Source: Octadecabacter dasysiphoniae
Lineage (GTDB): Bacteria > Pseudomonadota > Alphaproteobacteria > Rhodobacterales > Rhodobacteraceae
Length of the DNA stretch: 64,000 bases
Assembly: GCF_021532615.1 (NCBI RefSeq)
Contig: NZ_JAKGAQ010000001.1
Location: forward strand, 434,001-498,000
Reading direction: 5' to 3'
In this document: one piece after another, positions 42,373-51,040 of the stretch
Layout: every line of letters begins with the position of its first letter
How positions within the stretch are numbered: position 1 is the first letter of the stretch
The notes under the pieces: model-generated
Database searches by the model: none
Told to the model about the DNA's origin: nothing
What the model saw: the letters and a program-made list of their open reading frames with translations, nothing else
Translations under genes and position numbers: made by a program

Positions 42373-42774
42373 ATGATCCGTCTTGCGGCAATTTTGGCGA
42401 TTTTAGCCTGTCCGGTCACGGCGCAATCGTTGTGTGATGTTTTGGATGATCTGGATGGTGATATTCTGGATTTGCCACAGGGGCAGGCGAACTGCCGCAC
42501 ATCGTTGGCACTTGGCGGCACGCGCAGTATTCATTGTGCGTTGGAATTCTCCTATCGGTCTGACGCTGCGGTGCAGGCGTTTGATGAACTGGTCACGCAA
42601 ATGACGGCTTGCATTGGCCAGGATGCGACCGTCACTCGGGACCAATCCGTGAACCACCCTGACGCATACGATTTGCGCACATTTGAAAACGGTTCACGCG
42701 CCTATGCAGTGTCGATCAAAGACAAAGGCGCCTTGCGGCAAACCCTTGTCTTTGTGCGGGTACAGCGCCCCTAG
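42373..42774 (+). CDS. Small periplasmic protein with paired cysteines, unknown
   Basis: Protein of 133 residues with signal peptide ([15 protein letters not shown]). The mature part has four cysteines ([25 protein letters not shown]) likely forming two disulphides, and ends [18 protein letters not shown]. It follows the previous small secreted protein by 28 bases on the same strand and converges on tmm with a four-base overlap. Function unknown. Confidence 0.75.
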   Translation: MIRLAAILAILACPVTAQSLCDVLDDLDGDILDLPQGQANCRTSLALGGTRSIHCALEFSYRSDAAVQAFDELVTQMTACIGQDATVTRDQSVNHPDAYDLRTFENGSRAYAVSIKDKGALRQTLVFVRVQRP

Positions 42775-44105
42775 TTCTTAAGGTATTCTGAAAGGCTGTC
42801 ATCCAGCGCGTCGATCCATGGGGTGTGGTGTTTGGGGGCCATGGTGCCGGTGATGACAGATTTGTAGCCATTGTCGCGGAACGTCATGATGCCCTGTTTC
42901 TTGTGGCCCTTCCACGCTTTGAACGCCTGACAGGCCCCTTCAAGATCAAAGCTGGGATAGTCCGTTTCGGCCACCAGTTCTTTGATGTAGTCGCCCTGAT
43001 ACCAGATCGCGTCATAGTCATCTTCGCCCGCGTCTTCGCGCGCGATACGGTCGGCGACATCGGCCTCCATTGTCGCGTGATCAGGGATCGCGATGCGGCC
43101 CATGATGACGTCGCGCGCCCACCAGGCTTGTGCGTCGAACATGTTGAAGGTGAACCATTGGTCCTGCATGCCGATATAAAACAGATCGGGGTCATGGACG
43201 TAGGCGACGCCCTTATACAGATCGGAAGTGGCCAAGCGGTTTGCAGTTTTCAGGCGCAATGCATCGGGCAGGAACGGAAAGTGGTGTTTGTAGCCAGTGC
43301 ACAGGATCACGGCGTCCACATCGCGTGATGTACCATCTTTGAAATGTGCGGTGTTGCCGTCCACGTGGGTCAGCAACGGAACCTCGGCCCAGTTGTCGGG
43401 CCAATCGTAGCCCATGGCGGCGGTGCGGTGGCTGACGGTGATGGATTTCGCGCCGTATTTCCAGCACTGGCTGCCAATGTCTTCGGCGGAATAGGACGTT
43501 CCGACGATCAGGATATCCTTGTCTTTGAACTCCATCGCGTCGCGGAAATCATGGGCGTGCAGCACGCGGCCCTTGAAGCTTTCAAACCCGTCGAATTGCG
43601 GGACGTTGGGCGTGCTGAAATGGCCATTGCAGACGATGACGTGATCGAAGACCTCGGTGTAGGTATGATCCTCGGGCAGGTTACAAACGGTGACGTTGAA
43701 TGTCCCGTCTTCCTTTTCGACCCAACGCACAGCGTGTTCGAACTTGATCCAGTCGCGCACGCCAGCCTTTTGCACACGGCCTTGGATGTAATCAAACAAC
43801 ACGGCACGGGGCGGATAGGATGCGATCTGTTTACCAAAGTGTTCTTCGAACGAATAATCGGCGAATTCCAGACCTTCCTTCGGCCCGTTCGACCAAAGAT
43901 AGCGGTACATCGAACCGTGCACAGGTTCGCCGTATTCATCTAGCCCCGTGCGCCATGTGTAGTTCCACAAGCCGCCCCAGTTGGATTGCTTTTCAAAGCA
44001 AACGATTTCCGGGATGTCAGCACCTTGGGCCGCCGCCGATTGAAAGGCGCGCAGTTGGGCAAGACCAGAGGGCCCAGCCCCGATTACAGCAATTCGTTTT
44101 GTCAT
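42771..44105 (-). CDS. tmm: Trimethylamine monooxygenase (flavin-containing monooxygenase)
   Basis: FMO of 444 residues oxidising trimethylamine to TMAO with NADPH and oxygen. FAD site [11 protein letters not shown] at the N-terminus, FMO fingerprint [11 protein letters not shown] near residue 155, NADPH site [12 protein letters not shown] near 188, and late [11 protein letters not shown]. The overall wording ([27 protein letters not shown]) matches bacterial Tmm rather than other FMOs. The ATG is preceded by AGGGAA; a longer frame 51 bases upstream has no ribosome site. Its product feeds Tdm. Confidence 0.95.
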   Translation of the reverse strand: MTKRIAVIGAGPSGLAQLRAFQSAAAQGADIPEIVCFEKQSNWGGLWNYTWRTGLDEYGEPVHGSMYRYLWSNGPKEGLEFADYSFEEHFGKQIASYPPRAVLFDYIQGRVQKAGVRDWIKFEHAVRWVEKEDGTFNVTVCNLPEDHTYTEVFDHVIVCNGHFSTPNVPQFDGFESFKGRVLHAHDFRDAMEFKDKDILIVGTSYSAEDIGSQCWKYGAKSITVSHRTAAMGYDWPDNWAEVPLLTHVDGNTAHFKDGTSRDVDAVILCTGYKHHFPFLPDALRLKTANRLATSDLYKGVAYVHDPDLFYIGMQDQWFTFNMFDAQAWWARDVIMGRIAIPDHATMEADVADRIAREDAGEDDYDAIWYQGDYIKELVAETDYPSFDLEGACQAFKAWKGHKKQGIMTFRDNGYKSVITGTMAPKHHTPWIDALDDSLSEYLKN

Positions 44106-44265
44106 ATCGATTGGTTCCCTTGGCGTTTCGGTTGACCCAATTCGACGCCAAACCACCCATAAAAGTCAACAAATATTCCTATCAGTAAAGTATTGCGGTG
44201 CGCGGTCTGGCGTGACGGGCCGGGTGTGGTTAGAATTGTTGCGACGTAAGAAAACGAGGAAGATC

Positions 44266-44658
44266 ATGACGAAACCACATTTCAGCTTTTGGGTGGTCGC
44301 TGTCTTGGGGCTGTTATGGAACCTCGGCGGCTGTCTGAATTACATCATGCAGACGAACCCCGACAACGTGGCGCAGATGCCAGAGGTCTATCAGGTGATC
44401 ATCAACGGCAGGCCTGCATGGGCCACGGGCGCGTTTATGATCGCTGTGTTTGGTGGGGCCGTCGGGTGTATCCTGCTTTTGTTGCGGCGCAATGTGGCGG
44501 CATATGCTTTGCTGGTGTCGCTGATGGGAGTCCTTGTGACGGCGGTCTTCACAGTGCAGGTGGCGGGCATTGTGCCGTCTGTTTTACTGTCGGTCTTGGT
44601 GGCCAGCGCGTTGCTTTGGTATTCGACGTTTGCGCGTCGCGCAGGCTGGTTGCGCTGA
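44266..44658 (+). CDS. Four-helix membrane protein, unknown
   Basis: Integral membrane protein of 130 residues with four predicted helices (FWVVAVLGLLWNLGGC; TGAFMIAVFGGAVGCILLL; AYALLVSLMGVLVTAVF; SVLLSVLVASALLWYS). GAGGA before the ATG supports this start over one 54 bases upstream. It is divergent from tmm, sharing a 160-base AT-rich intergenic region, and so may be co-regulated with it. The family is not recognised with certainty. Confidence 0.75.
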   Translation: MTKPHFSFWVVAVLGLLWNLGGCLNYIMQTNPDNVAQMPEVYQVIINGRPAWATGAFMIAVFGGAVGCILLLLRRNVAAYALLVSLMGVLVTAVFTVQVAGIVPSVLLSVLVASALLWYSTFARRAGWLR

Positions 44659-44664
44659 CACAGA

Positions 44665-44698
44665 AAAGCCGCGCCCAAGGTTTCAAGGACGCGGCTTT
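44665..44698. terminator. Bidirectional terminator hairpin
   Basis: AAAGCCGCG pairs perfectly with CGCGGCTTT around a 16-base loop, in the 56-base gap between the convergent membrane-protein gene and gmaS. A-rich and T-rich flanks on both sides fit factor-independent termination in both directions. Confidence 0.82.
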
Positions 44699-44714
44699 AT
44701 GAGTGACCGCCAGA

Positions 44715-46040
44715 TCAGATATCCAGCGTGTTGGCCTTTTCCCAATCCGAGAAGTGGCCGCAGAAATCGTTCCATTCCTGCATTTTCATCTTGAGGTAGG
44801 CGGCTGAGAATTCTTCGCCCATCGCCGCCTTAAGGCCCTTGTCCTTATCGTATTCGCGCAGGGCGTCGAGCATGTTGAGCGGCAGTTTCGGTGCACCGCG
44901 GACCTTGTGACCGTCCGCGTACATGTCGATGTCATGGCGTTTGCCCGGATCGGCCTGCGACCGTACACCCGACAGACCTGCCGCGATGATGACGGCCTGC
45001 AACAGGTAGGGGTTCACCGCACCGTCCGGCAGGCGCAATTCAAACCGGCCGGGGCCGGGGACGCGCACCATGTGCGTGCGGTTGTTGCCTGTCCATGTGA
45101 CCGTATTGGGTGCCCAAGTCGCACCAGACGTCGTGCGCGGTGCGTTGATGCGTTTGTAGCTGTTCACCGTCGGGTTGGTGATCGCGGCAAGCGCGCTCGC
45201 GTGTTTCATGATGCCGCCAAGAAAGTGACGGCCCTTGTCGGATAGGCCCAATTCGGCGGTCTGGCTGCTGTCATTGGGTTCGGCCGCGAACACGTTAGTC
45301 TTGCCCGCAGCGTCCCAGACCGAGATATGCGCGTGGCAACCGTTGCCCGTTAGGCCCTCAATCGGTTTGGGCATGAACGTCGCGCGGTAGCCATGTTTTT
45401 CAGCGACGCATTTCGTCATGAACTTGAAGAAGCTGTGCTTGTCAGCGGTCTTAAGCGCGTCGTCGAAATCCCAGTTCATTTCCCACTGGCCGTTCGCGTC
45501 CTCGTGGTCGTTCTGGTAGGCACCCCAGCCGAGCTCAAGCATATAATCGGAAATCTCGCGGATCACATCGAGGCGACGCATAAACGCCTGTTGGTCATAA
45601 CAGGGCTTGGCGGCGGTATCGAATTCATCGCTGATCTGATCACCCGCTGGGGTTAGCAGGAAAAACTCAGCCTCGATCCCCGTTTTGACGTGCATGCCTT
45701 CGGCGGCGGCCTCTGCGATCAGTTGGCGCAGCACGTTGCGCGGGGCTTGTTCGACGTCCTCGCCTTCCATCACGCAGTTGCCGGGCACCCATGCGATTTC
45801 TTTGTTCCACGGCAGGATGATCACCGCCTCGGGGTCTGGCACGGCCAGCATATCGGGGTGGGCAGGGGTCAGGTCCAACCATGTGGCGAACCCGGCGAAC
45901 CCTGCGCCGTCTTCCTGCATATCCGCAATCGCGCGGGCCGGAACCAGCTTGGCGCGTTGCCCGCCGAACAGGTCCGTAAAGGAGATCATGAAGTATTTGA
46001 TGCCGTTGTCTTCGGCGAATTTTGCGAGGTCTGTAGCCAT
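44715..46040 (-). CDS. gmaS: Gamma-glutamylmethylamide synthetase
   Basis: Glutamine-synthetase-like enzyme of 441 residues joining monomethylamine to glutamate with ATP. GS-fold motifs: GIEAEFFLLTPAG, NDHEDANGQWEMN (metal-binding), GNGCHAHISVWD, NSYKRINAPRTTSGATW and RFELRLPDGAVNPYLL. GS paralogues are hard to split by eye; the location after mgsABC and opposite tmm/tdm supports GmaS. It is the last gene of the minus-strand run amidotransferase-GltB3-FMN-GmaS. Confidence 0.93.
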   Translation of the reverse strand: MATDLAKFAEDNGIKYFMISFTDLFGGQRAKLVPARAIADMQEDGAGFAGFATWLDLTPAHPDMLAVPDPEAVIILPWNKEIAWVPGNCVMEGEDVEQAPRNVLRQLIAEAAAEGMHVKTGIEAEFFLLTPAGDQISDEFDTAAKPCYDQQAFMRRLDVIREISDYMLELGWGAYQNDHEDANGQWEMNWDFDDALKTADKHSFFKFMTKCVAEKHGYRATFMPKPIEGLTGNGCHAHISVWDAAGKTNVFAAEPNDSSQTAELGLSDKGRHFLGGIMKHASALAAITNPTVNSYKRINAPRTTSGATWAPNTVTWTGNNRTHMVRVPGPGRFELRLPDGAVNPYLLQAVIIAAGLSGVRSQADPGKRHDIDMYADGHKVRGAPKLPLNMLDALREYDKDKGLKAAMGEEFSAAYLKMKMQEWNDFCGHFSDWEKANTLDI

Positions 46041-46067
46041 CGTTTTTATCCCTGTCTTGGTATGGAA

Positions 46068-46096
46068 AGGGCGCGTGCCAGTGTTGGCCGCGCCCT
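46068..46096 (-). other. Intercistronic stem-loop between mgsC and gmaS
   Basis: AGGGCGCG pairs with CGCGCCCT around a 13-base loop in the 63-base gap, transcribed from the minus strand. It may tune relative levels of N-methylglutamate synthase and GmaS by partial termination or mRNA stabilisation. Confidence 0.5.
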
Positions 46097-46103
46097 GTTG
46101 TTA

Positions 46104-47441
46104 TCAGAATCCTGTGCCGGGTTTGCCGGGGTACCAATCGGTGCCTGCCAGCGGAACCTTGGCCATTGCGGCCGCTTCCATTGTCAGAGCAACCAAATCC
46201 TCTGGTTCCAGATTGTGCAGGTGGTTTTTGCCACACGCCCGCGCGATCGTCTGTGCCTCAAGCGTCATCACCTTGAGGTAGTTTTTTAGGCGACGACCGC
46301 CTTCGATCGGGTCAAACCTCTTCATCAGCTCCGGGTCTTGGGTGGTGATGCCTGCGGGGTCTTGGCCTTCGTGCCAGTCATCATACGCACCCGCTGTGGT
46401 GCCCAGTTCGTTATATTCCTTTTCCCACTTTGGGTCATTGTCACCCAAAGCGATCAGGGCCGCTGTGCCGATTGCCACTGCATCAGCGCCAAGCGCCATG
46501 GCCTTGGCCACGTCCGCGCCAGAGCGGATACCGCCAGACAGGATCAGTTGTACCTTGCGGTGCATGCCAAGGTCTTGCAGTGCTTGAACGGCGGGGCGAA
46601 CGATGGCGAGAGTGGGCTGACCGACATGTTCGATGAACACATCCTGCGTCGCCGCTGTGCCGCCTTGCATACCGTCCAGAACAACCGCATCTGCGCCCGC
46701 TTTGATCGCCAGTGTCGTGTCGTAATAAGGGCGCGCGCCCGCGACTTTGACGTAGATCGGGACTTTCCAACCTGTAATTTCGCGCAGTTCAAGGATTTTG
46801 ATTTCAAGATCATCAGGGCCGGTCCAATCCGGGTGGCGACAGGCAGAACGCTGGTCGATCCCCTTGGGCAGGTTGCGCATGTCCGCCACACGGTCAGAGA
46901 TTTTCTGGCCGAGCAACATGCCACCGCCACCGGGTTTCGCGCCTTGCCCCACAACGATTTCAATCGCGTCTGCTTTGCGCAGGTCGTCGGGGTTCATGCC
47001 GTAACGGCTGGGCAAGTACTGATAAACCAGCTTGTCAGAATGCCCGCGTTCTTCGGGTGTCATGCCGCCGTCGCCTGTTGTGGTTGATGTGCCTGCCATG
47101 GATGCGCCACGGCCCAAGGCCTCTTTGGCGGGGCCGGACAATGCGCCGAACGACATGCCCGCAATGGTGATTGGGATGTCCAATTCGATGGGGTTAGACG
47201 CGTTCAGCCCGCCGATGGTGACGTTCGTGTCGCACTTCTCGCGGTACCCTTCCAAAGGATAGCGGGAAATGGATGCGCCCATGAACAGCAGGTCGTCAAA
47301 TGATGGCACCTTGCGTTTCGCGCCGCCCCCACGGATGTCGTAGATGCCCGTGGCCGCCGCGCGGCGGATGTCGGAATTGACGTCTTGTGTGAACGTCGCG
47401 GATTGGCGCGGCGTCGTTGTCGGGATTTTGTTGTTGCTCAT
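46104..47441 (-). CDS. mgsC: N-methylglutamate synthase subunit C (FMN-binding GltB2 domain)
   Basis: Protein of 445 residues homologous to the FMN-binding synthase domain of glutamate synthase: ITIAGMSFGALSGPAKEALGRGA, SPSR-type PSRYGMN, EIVVGQGAKPGGGGML, DGMQGGTAATQDVF and LILSGGIRSGADVAKAMALGADAVAIGTA. Unlike normal GltB, the [3Fe-4S] cysteines are missing: the segment before GITTQDPEL (residues 340-365) has no cysteine. Within MgsABC it transfers nitrogen or the methylamino group to 2-oxoglutarate to form N-methylglutamate. Its gene starts 12 bases after mgsB. Confidence 0.93.
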   Translation of the reverse strand: MSNNKIPTTTPRQSATFTQDVNSDIRRAAATGIYDIRGGGAKRKVPSFDDLLFMGASISRYPLEGYREKCDTNVTIGGLNASNPIELDIPITIAGMSFGALSGPAKEALGRGASMAGTSTTTGDGGMTPEERGHSDKLVYQYLPSRYGMNPDDLRKADAIEIVVGQGAKPGGGGMLLGQKISDRVADMRNLPKGIDQRSACRHPDWTGPDDLEIKILELREITGWKVPIYVKVAGARPYYDTTLAIKAGADAVVLDGMQGGTAATQDVFIEHVGQPTLAIVRPAVQALQDLGMHRKVQLILSGGIRSGADVAKAMALGADAVAIGTAALIALGDNDPKWEKEYNELGTTAGAYDDWHEGQDPAGITTQDPELMKRFDPIEGGRRLKNYLKVMTLEAQTIARACGKNHLHNLEPEDLVALTMEAAAMAKVPLAGTDWYPGKPGTGF

Positions 47442-47453
47442 TCTTATGGTCCC

Positions 47454-48137
47454 TCAATACGCGCCAGCGTTATCAACGTCGAAGTTATACAGATTACGGG
47501 CGGACCCGTATCGCGTGAAATCTTTGGGATCGGCATCGATGCCTGCCTCGTCCAGAAGCCCCTGCAGCAGCGTCAGATGCTCATCGCGCATCTCTTTCTT
47601 TTCGCAATCCGCCCCAAGGGATTTGACGCTTCCGCGCACAAAGAACTGTGCTTCATAGCAGCTGTCGCCAAGCGCGTCGCCCGCGTCGCCGCACACCACA
47701 AGATTGCCGGACTGACCCATAAACGCAGACATATGGCCGATGTTGCCCTGAACGACGATGTTGACGCCTTTCATGGAAATCCCGCACCGCGAGGACGCGT
47801 TGCCTTTGACAACAATCAATCCGCCATGGCCCGTCGCGCCCAGATATTGGCTGGCATCACCTTCGATGACGATCTTACCCGACATGATGTTTTCACCCGT
47901 ACCCGGACCAGCAGAGCCGCGGATGTTTACCGTCGCCTGTTGGTTCATGCCCGCGCAATAATACCCCGTTGATCCTTTAACAGTGACCTCAATCGGGGCG
48001 TCCAGCCCGCAGGCAATGGCGTGGCTGCCGCGTGGGTTGATGATTTCCCACTGGGTTTGGTTCGTGTCGGCAGCTTGCGCATGCAGCGTCTTGTTGGTTT
48101 CACGCAGACCGACGTCTGACAAATCGATTGTTTGCAT
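47454..48137 (-). CDS. mgsB: N-methylglutamate synthase subunit B (GltB3, GXGXG domain)
   Basis: Protein of 227 residues corresponding to the C-terminal beta-helix domain of glutamate synthase. Successive GxGxG-type turns are visible: VKGSTGYYCAGMN, IRGSAGPGTGENI, IEGDASQYLGATGHGGLIVVKG, MKGVNIVVQGNIGHMSAFMGQSG. It is structural and helps join the amidotransferase and synthase domains in the enzyme. Only two bases separate it from mgsA. Confidence 0.93.
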   Translation of the reverse strand: MQTIDLSDVGLRETNKTLHAQAADTNQTQWEIINPRGSHAIACGLDAPIEVTVKGSTGYYCAGMNQQATVNIRGSAGPGTGENIMSGKIVIEGDASQYLGATGHGGLIVVKGNASSRCGISMKGVNIVVQGNIGHMSAFMGQSGNLVVCGDAGDALGDSCYEAQFFVRGSVKSLGADCEKKEMRDEHLTLLQGLLDEAGIDADPKDFTRYGSARNLYNFDVDNAGAY

Positions 48138-48139
48138 AC

Positions 48140-49069
48140 TTATGCGGCCTTTTCAGAAGATGTCGGGGCTGAAGAGTGGCTCCAGAAATAGACGGTGGCG
48201 GGCTCGGGTTCCCAAACGCGGGCGTTTTCGATGCCCGGCAGGTCAACCAGCGCGCGATATTCGGACCCAAACGCCACGTATTGATCGGTTTCGGCCATCA
48301 CGGCGGGTTTGCAGGCAATCGGGTCGCGTACAACGCCAAAGCCGTCTTTGGTGCCCACAAGAAACGTGAAGAATCCGTCGAGATCATCAAGCGAGCTTTC
48401 CAGTGCTTCGCCCAAAGTCGCGCCGTTCTGCATCTGCCATGTGAGGTAGGCCGCGCCCACTTCGGTGTCGTTTTCCGTTTCGATGTGCACCCCGTCACGG
48501 CGCAGTTTGCGGCGCAGGGAATTGTGGTTGGACAAAGATCCGTTGTGCACAAGGCACTGATCGTCGCCGGTGTTGAACGGGTGCGCGCCCATGGTTGTGA
48601 CGGCTGATTCTGTCGCCATGCGGGTGTGGCCGATGCCATGGGTGCCCGACATGGATGGCACATCGAATCGTGCCGCCACGTCTTTGGGCAGGCCCACTTC
48701 TTTGAAAATCTCAATCGAGTCGCCGCGGCTCATGACGCGGATGCCACGATCCATTTCATCGAGTGCTGTGCGGGCCGTTGCAGTGGTGCCAGCCGGAAGA
48801 TCAAGAATCGCATGGGTGCTTTTGATCGTCATCTTAACCGTACCGCCCAGAACCTTCGCGAGGGTTTTGTCGAGGCCGTCAAAGGCAACATCGGGGTCAT
48901 CCGATTGCACGGTCATCTTCGTGCGACCTGCTGATTCTCCGCCATAAATTGCAATACCTGCACTATCAGGGCCACGGTCTGTCATCGTGACGAGCATTGC
49001 TGTGAGCATCTCACCCAGCTTGGGTTCAAGCGATTTGTCTTTAAGGAACAACCCTACAATTCCACACAT
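48140..49069 (-). CDS. mgsA: N-methylglutamate synthase subunit A (class II glutamine amidotransferase)
   Basis: Amidotransferase-like subunit of 309 residues beginning MCGIVGLFLKD, so Cys2 becomes the N-terminal nucleophile. TDRGPDSAGIAIYG and HTRMATESAVTTMGAHPF with CLVHNGSLSNHNSLRR are the family's substrate-binding blocks. In N-methylglutamate synthase it would act on gamma-glutamylmethylamide in place of glutamine. First gene of the minus-strand run; divergent from amt. Confidence 0.93.
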   Translation of the reverse strand: MCGIVGLFLKDKSLEPKLGEMLTAMLVTMTDRGPDSAGIAIYGGESAGRTKMTVQSDDPDVAFDGLDKTLAKVLGGTVKMTIKSTHAILDLPAGTTATARTALDEMDRGIRVMSRGDSIEIFKEVGLPKDVAARFDVPSMSGTHGIGHTRMATESAVTTMGAHPFNTGDDQCLVHNGSLSNHNSLRRKLRRDGVHIETENDTEVGAAYLTWQMQNGATLGEALESSLDDLDGFFTFLVGTKDGFGVVRDPIACKPAVMAETDQYVAFGSEYRALVDLPGIENARVWEPEPATVYFWSHSSAPTSSEKAA

Positions 49070-49276
49070 TTCGTGATTCCCTTTCGTGCGCTGCTTGGCA
49101 ATTACGCAATCTGCTTAAACGCTATCATCAAAAAACAGAAACTCAACCGTGGGGAAACTTTTTTTCACTTAAGGCAAAAAATGCTATGGGAAAACGACAT
49201 TCCATGTTTCATTTTCGTCAACGGCCCGTCGTGGGTGGCAGGGCCGCGTCTAAACAAAGCTGAAAAGGGGACACCT

Positions 49277-50683
49277 GTGGAAGAACAATTAGCCGAACTG
49301 GCCGCGCAAGTCGCGGCACTGGAAGCCGCGAGCGGGGGCAGCGTCACGAATACGATGTTCGCCGAAACCTATTACTACCTGACCATCCCGCTGATGATTA
49401 TCATTCACGCGGGGTTCCTTGCGTATGAAATGGGCGCGTCGCGGCTCAAGAACGTGCTGAGCTCGGGTGTGAAGAACATCCTCGCGTTCGCATTTATGAT
49501 CCCGACGTTCTACTTCTTTGGCTGGTGGATTTATTTCGGTTTCCCAACAGGTATTCCCGGTGCAGCCGGCCCTATGGGCATTTCCGGCGTTGAATATGCC
49601 AACGCGATCGCGTGGGGCTGGGGTGACAGTGCGCAGTACATGGGGCCAAACATCGCCGATAACATTTCTGGCGTGTTCTTTGGTGCGTTTGCGCTGTTTG
49701 CCTGTACGACAGCATCCATCATGTCCGGTGCCGTGATTGAACGCATCCAGACGGTTGGGTTTATCATCCTTGCTGTTGTGCTCGGCTCTTTCGCTTGGGT
49801 CGTTGCGGCCGCTTGGGGGTGGCATGCTGATGGCTGGTTGGTCACTAAATTTGGCGTCCATGACTTTGGTGCGGCTGGCCTTGTGCACGCTGTTGCCGGT
49901 TTCTTTGCGCTGGGTGTTCTTATCAACCTTGGACCACGCATCGGTAAGTTTAACGCTGATGGTTCGGCCAACCACATTCCGGGGCACAACATGCCGCTGA
50001 CTGTTGTGGGCCTGATGCTGATCATCGTCGGTTTCTGGGGCTTCTTGATGGCCTGTGTCGTGCCTCCGGGCGAAGCATGGAGCTGGTTCCCGGACAAGTT
50101 TGCCACGATCTACGGCACGCCGATTACGCTCGGGTCGCTGTCGTTCAACATTCTGATGGGTGTTGCGGGCGGTATCATCGGTGCGTGGTTGTTCACCCGT
50201 GATCCGTTCTGGATGATGTCGGGCGCTCTGGCAGGGATCATCTCGACCGCGTCTGGCCTTGATATCTACTTTCCGGCGCATGCTTTCGTCATCGCGTTCT
50301 CTGCGGGTATCATCCTGAAGCCTTGCGCGGATTGGTTGGAAAACCGTGGTATCGACGATGCAGTTGGCGCGGTCACCGTGCACGGCACAATCGGCCTTTA
50401 TGGTTTGATCATGCTGGGCATATGGGGCGCTGGTTTCCCGGCACTCGCGATCGACAATGCACCAACTATCAGCTTGGTTGGCCAGATCGTCGGGGCTGTC
50501 GTGTTCTTCCTGCTGGGCTTCGTGCCGGGCTACGTTGTGTCCCTCATTCTTAAGATGCTGGGCATGCTGCGTGTTCCCGAAGGTGCGGAAATTGCGGGCA
50601 TGGACGCCGTTAAGGTTCCAGCCGCGGGCTATCCGGAATGGGGCAATGACGCACCCGTCACACCTGCGCATCCCGCTGAATAA
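49277..50683 (+). CDS. amt: Ammonium transporter (Amt family)
   Basis: Ammonium channel of 468 residues with eleven or so membrane helices. The pore histidines are in VHDFGAAGLVHAVAG and TVHGTIGLYG. Start: GTG after AAAAGGGG; the open frame extends 204 bases upstream but has no other ribosome site and is not Amt-like. The N-terminus (EEQLAELAAQVAALEAASGG) is a short helical, coiled-coil-like segment instead of the usual signal sequence. In this cluster it may recapture ammonium or take up methylammonium. A 57-residue membrane protein gene follows. Confidence 0.92.
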   Translation: MEEQLAELAAQVAALEAASGGSVTNTMFAETYYYLTIPLMIIIHAGFLAYEMGASRLKNVLSSGVKNILAFAFMIPTFYFFGWWIYFGFPTGIPGAAGPMGISGVEYANAIAWGWGDSAQYMGPNIADNISGVFFGAFALFACTTASIMSGAVIERIQTVGFIILAVVLGSFAWVVAAAWGWHADGWLVTKFGVHDFGAAGLVHAVAGFFALGVLINLGPRIGKFNADGSANHIPGHNMPLTVVGLMLIIVGFWGFLMACVVPPGEAWSWFPDKFATIYGTPITLGSLSFNILMGVAGGIIGAWLFTRDPFWMMSGALAGIISTASGLDIYFPAHAFVIAFSAGIILKPCADWLENRGIDDAVGAVTVHGTIGLYGLIMLGIWGAGFPALAIDNAPTISLVGQIVGAVVFFLLGFVPGYVVSLILKMLGMLRVPEGAEIAGMDAVKVPAAGYPEWGNDAPVTPAHPAE

Positions 50684-50704
50684 TGAAACATAAAGGAGAA
50701 ACAC

Positions 50705-50878
50705 ATGTTCTTTCCAAGTGACGAAGCAAACTGGGCGGCCATTGATGGCGCGATGTTCATCGGGTGGGGGTCTATGCTTCCTGGTTTGATGACATTCATT
50801 GCTGCGGTGATCTGTGTTGCGGTTCTGGTGATCGGTCAAAGGTCCGAAGTTGCCAAAGCCAAAGCGTTCGACAAATAA
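50705..50878 (+). CDS. Small single-helix membrane protein next to amt
   Basis: Short gene of 57 residues, MFFPSDEANWAAIDGAMFIG at the start and SEVAKAKAFDK at the end, with one membrane helix (about 25-44, LPGLMTFIAAVICVAVLVIG). A textbook AAAGGAG site lies seven bases before the ATG. It starts 21 bases after amt and is followed by a terminator, so it is an amt partner gene. I do not recognise the family. Confidence 0.75.
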   Translation: MFFPSDEANWAAIDGAMFIGWGSMLPGLMTFIAAVICVAVLVIGQRSEVAKAKAFDK

Positions 50879-50903
50879 GCGCCGTTCGCAGAACCAAAAC
50901 AGG

Positions 50904-50927
50904 AGGGCCGTCCATAGGGGCGGCCCT
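50904..50927 (+). terminator. Terminator after amt and its small partner
   Basis: AGGGCCG pairs with CGGCCCT around a 10-base loop, 26 bases after the small gene's stop codon. No strong U tract; position supports termination before the dmm operon. Confidence 0.6.
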
Positions 50928-51040
50928 TCCCGCTTGAATTGCCTGACAGGAAAAAAAGTTGCACCGCAATGTTGCTTTTTGAAATGGGCTGGGGCTGAAT
51001 ACTGCTCAATACAAAAGACTCGCAAACAGGGAACAGACAC

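Noticed and set aside
50966..50985. Possible sigma-54 promoter TTGCACC...TTGC before dmmD
   Set aside because: The -24 element lacks GG and the spacing between elements is seven, not five, bases.
49289..51040. 583-codon minus-strand frame opposite amt
   Set aside because: Low-complexity, highly charged translation; the plus-strand Amt is certain, and no ribosome site or partner gene supports the frame.
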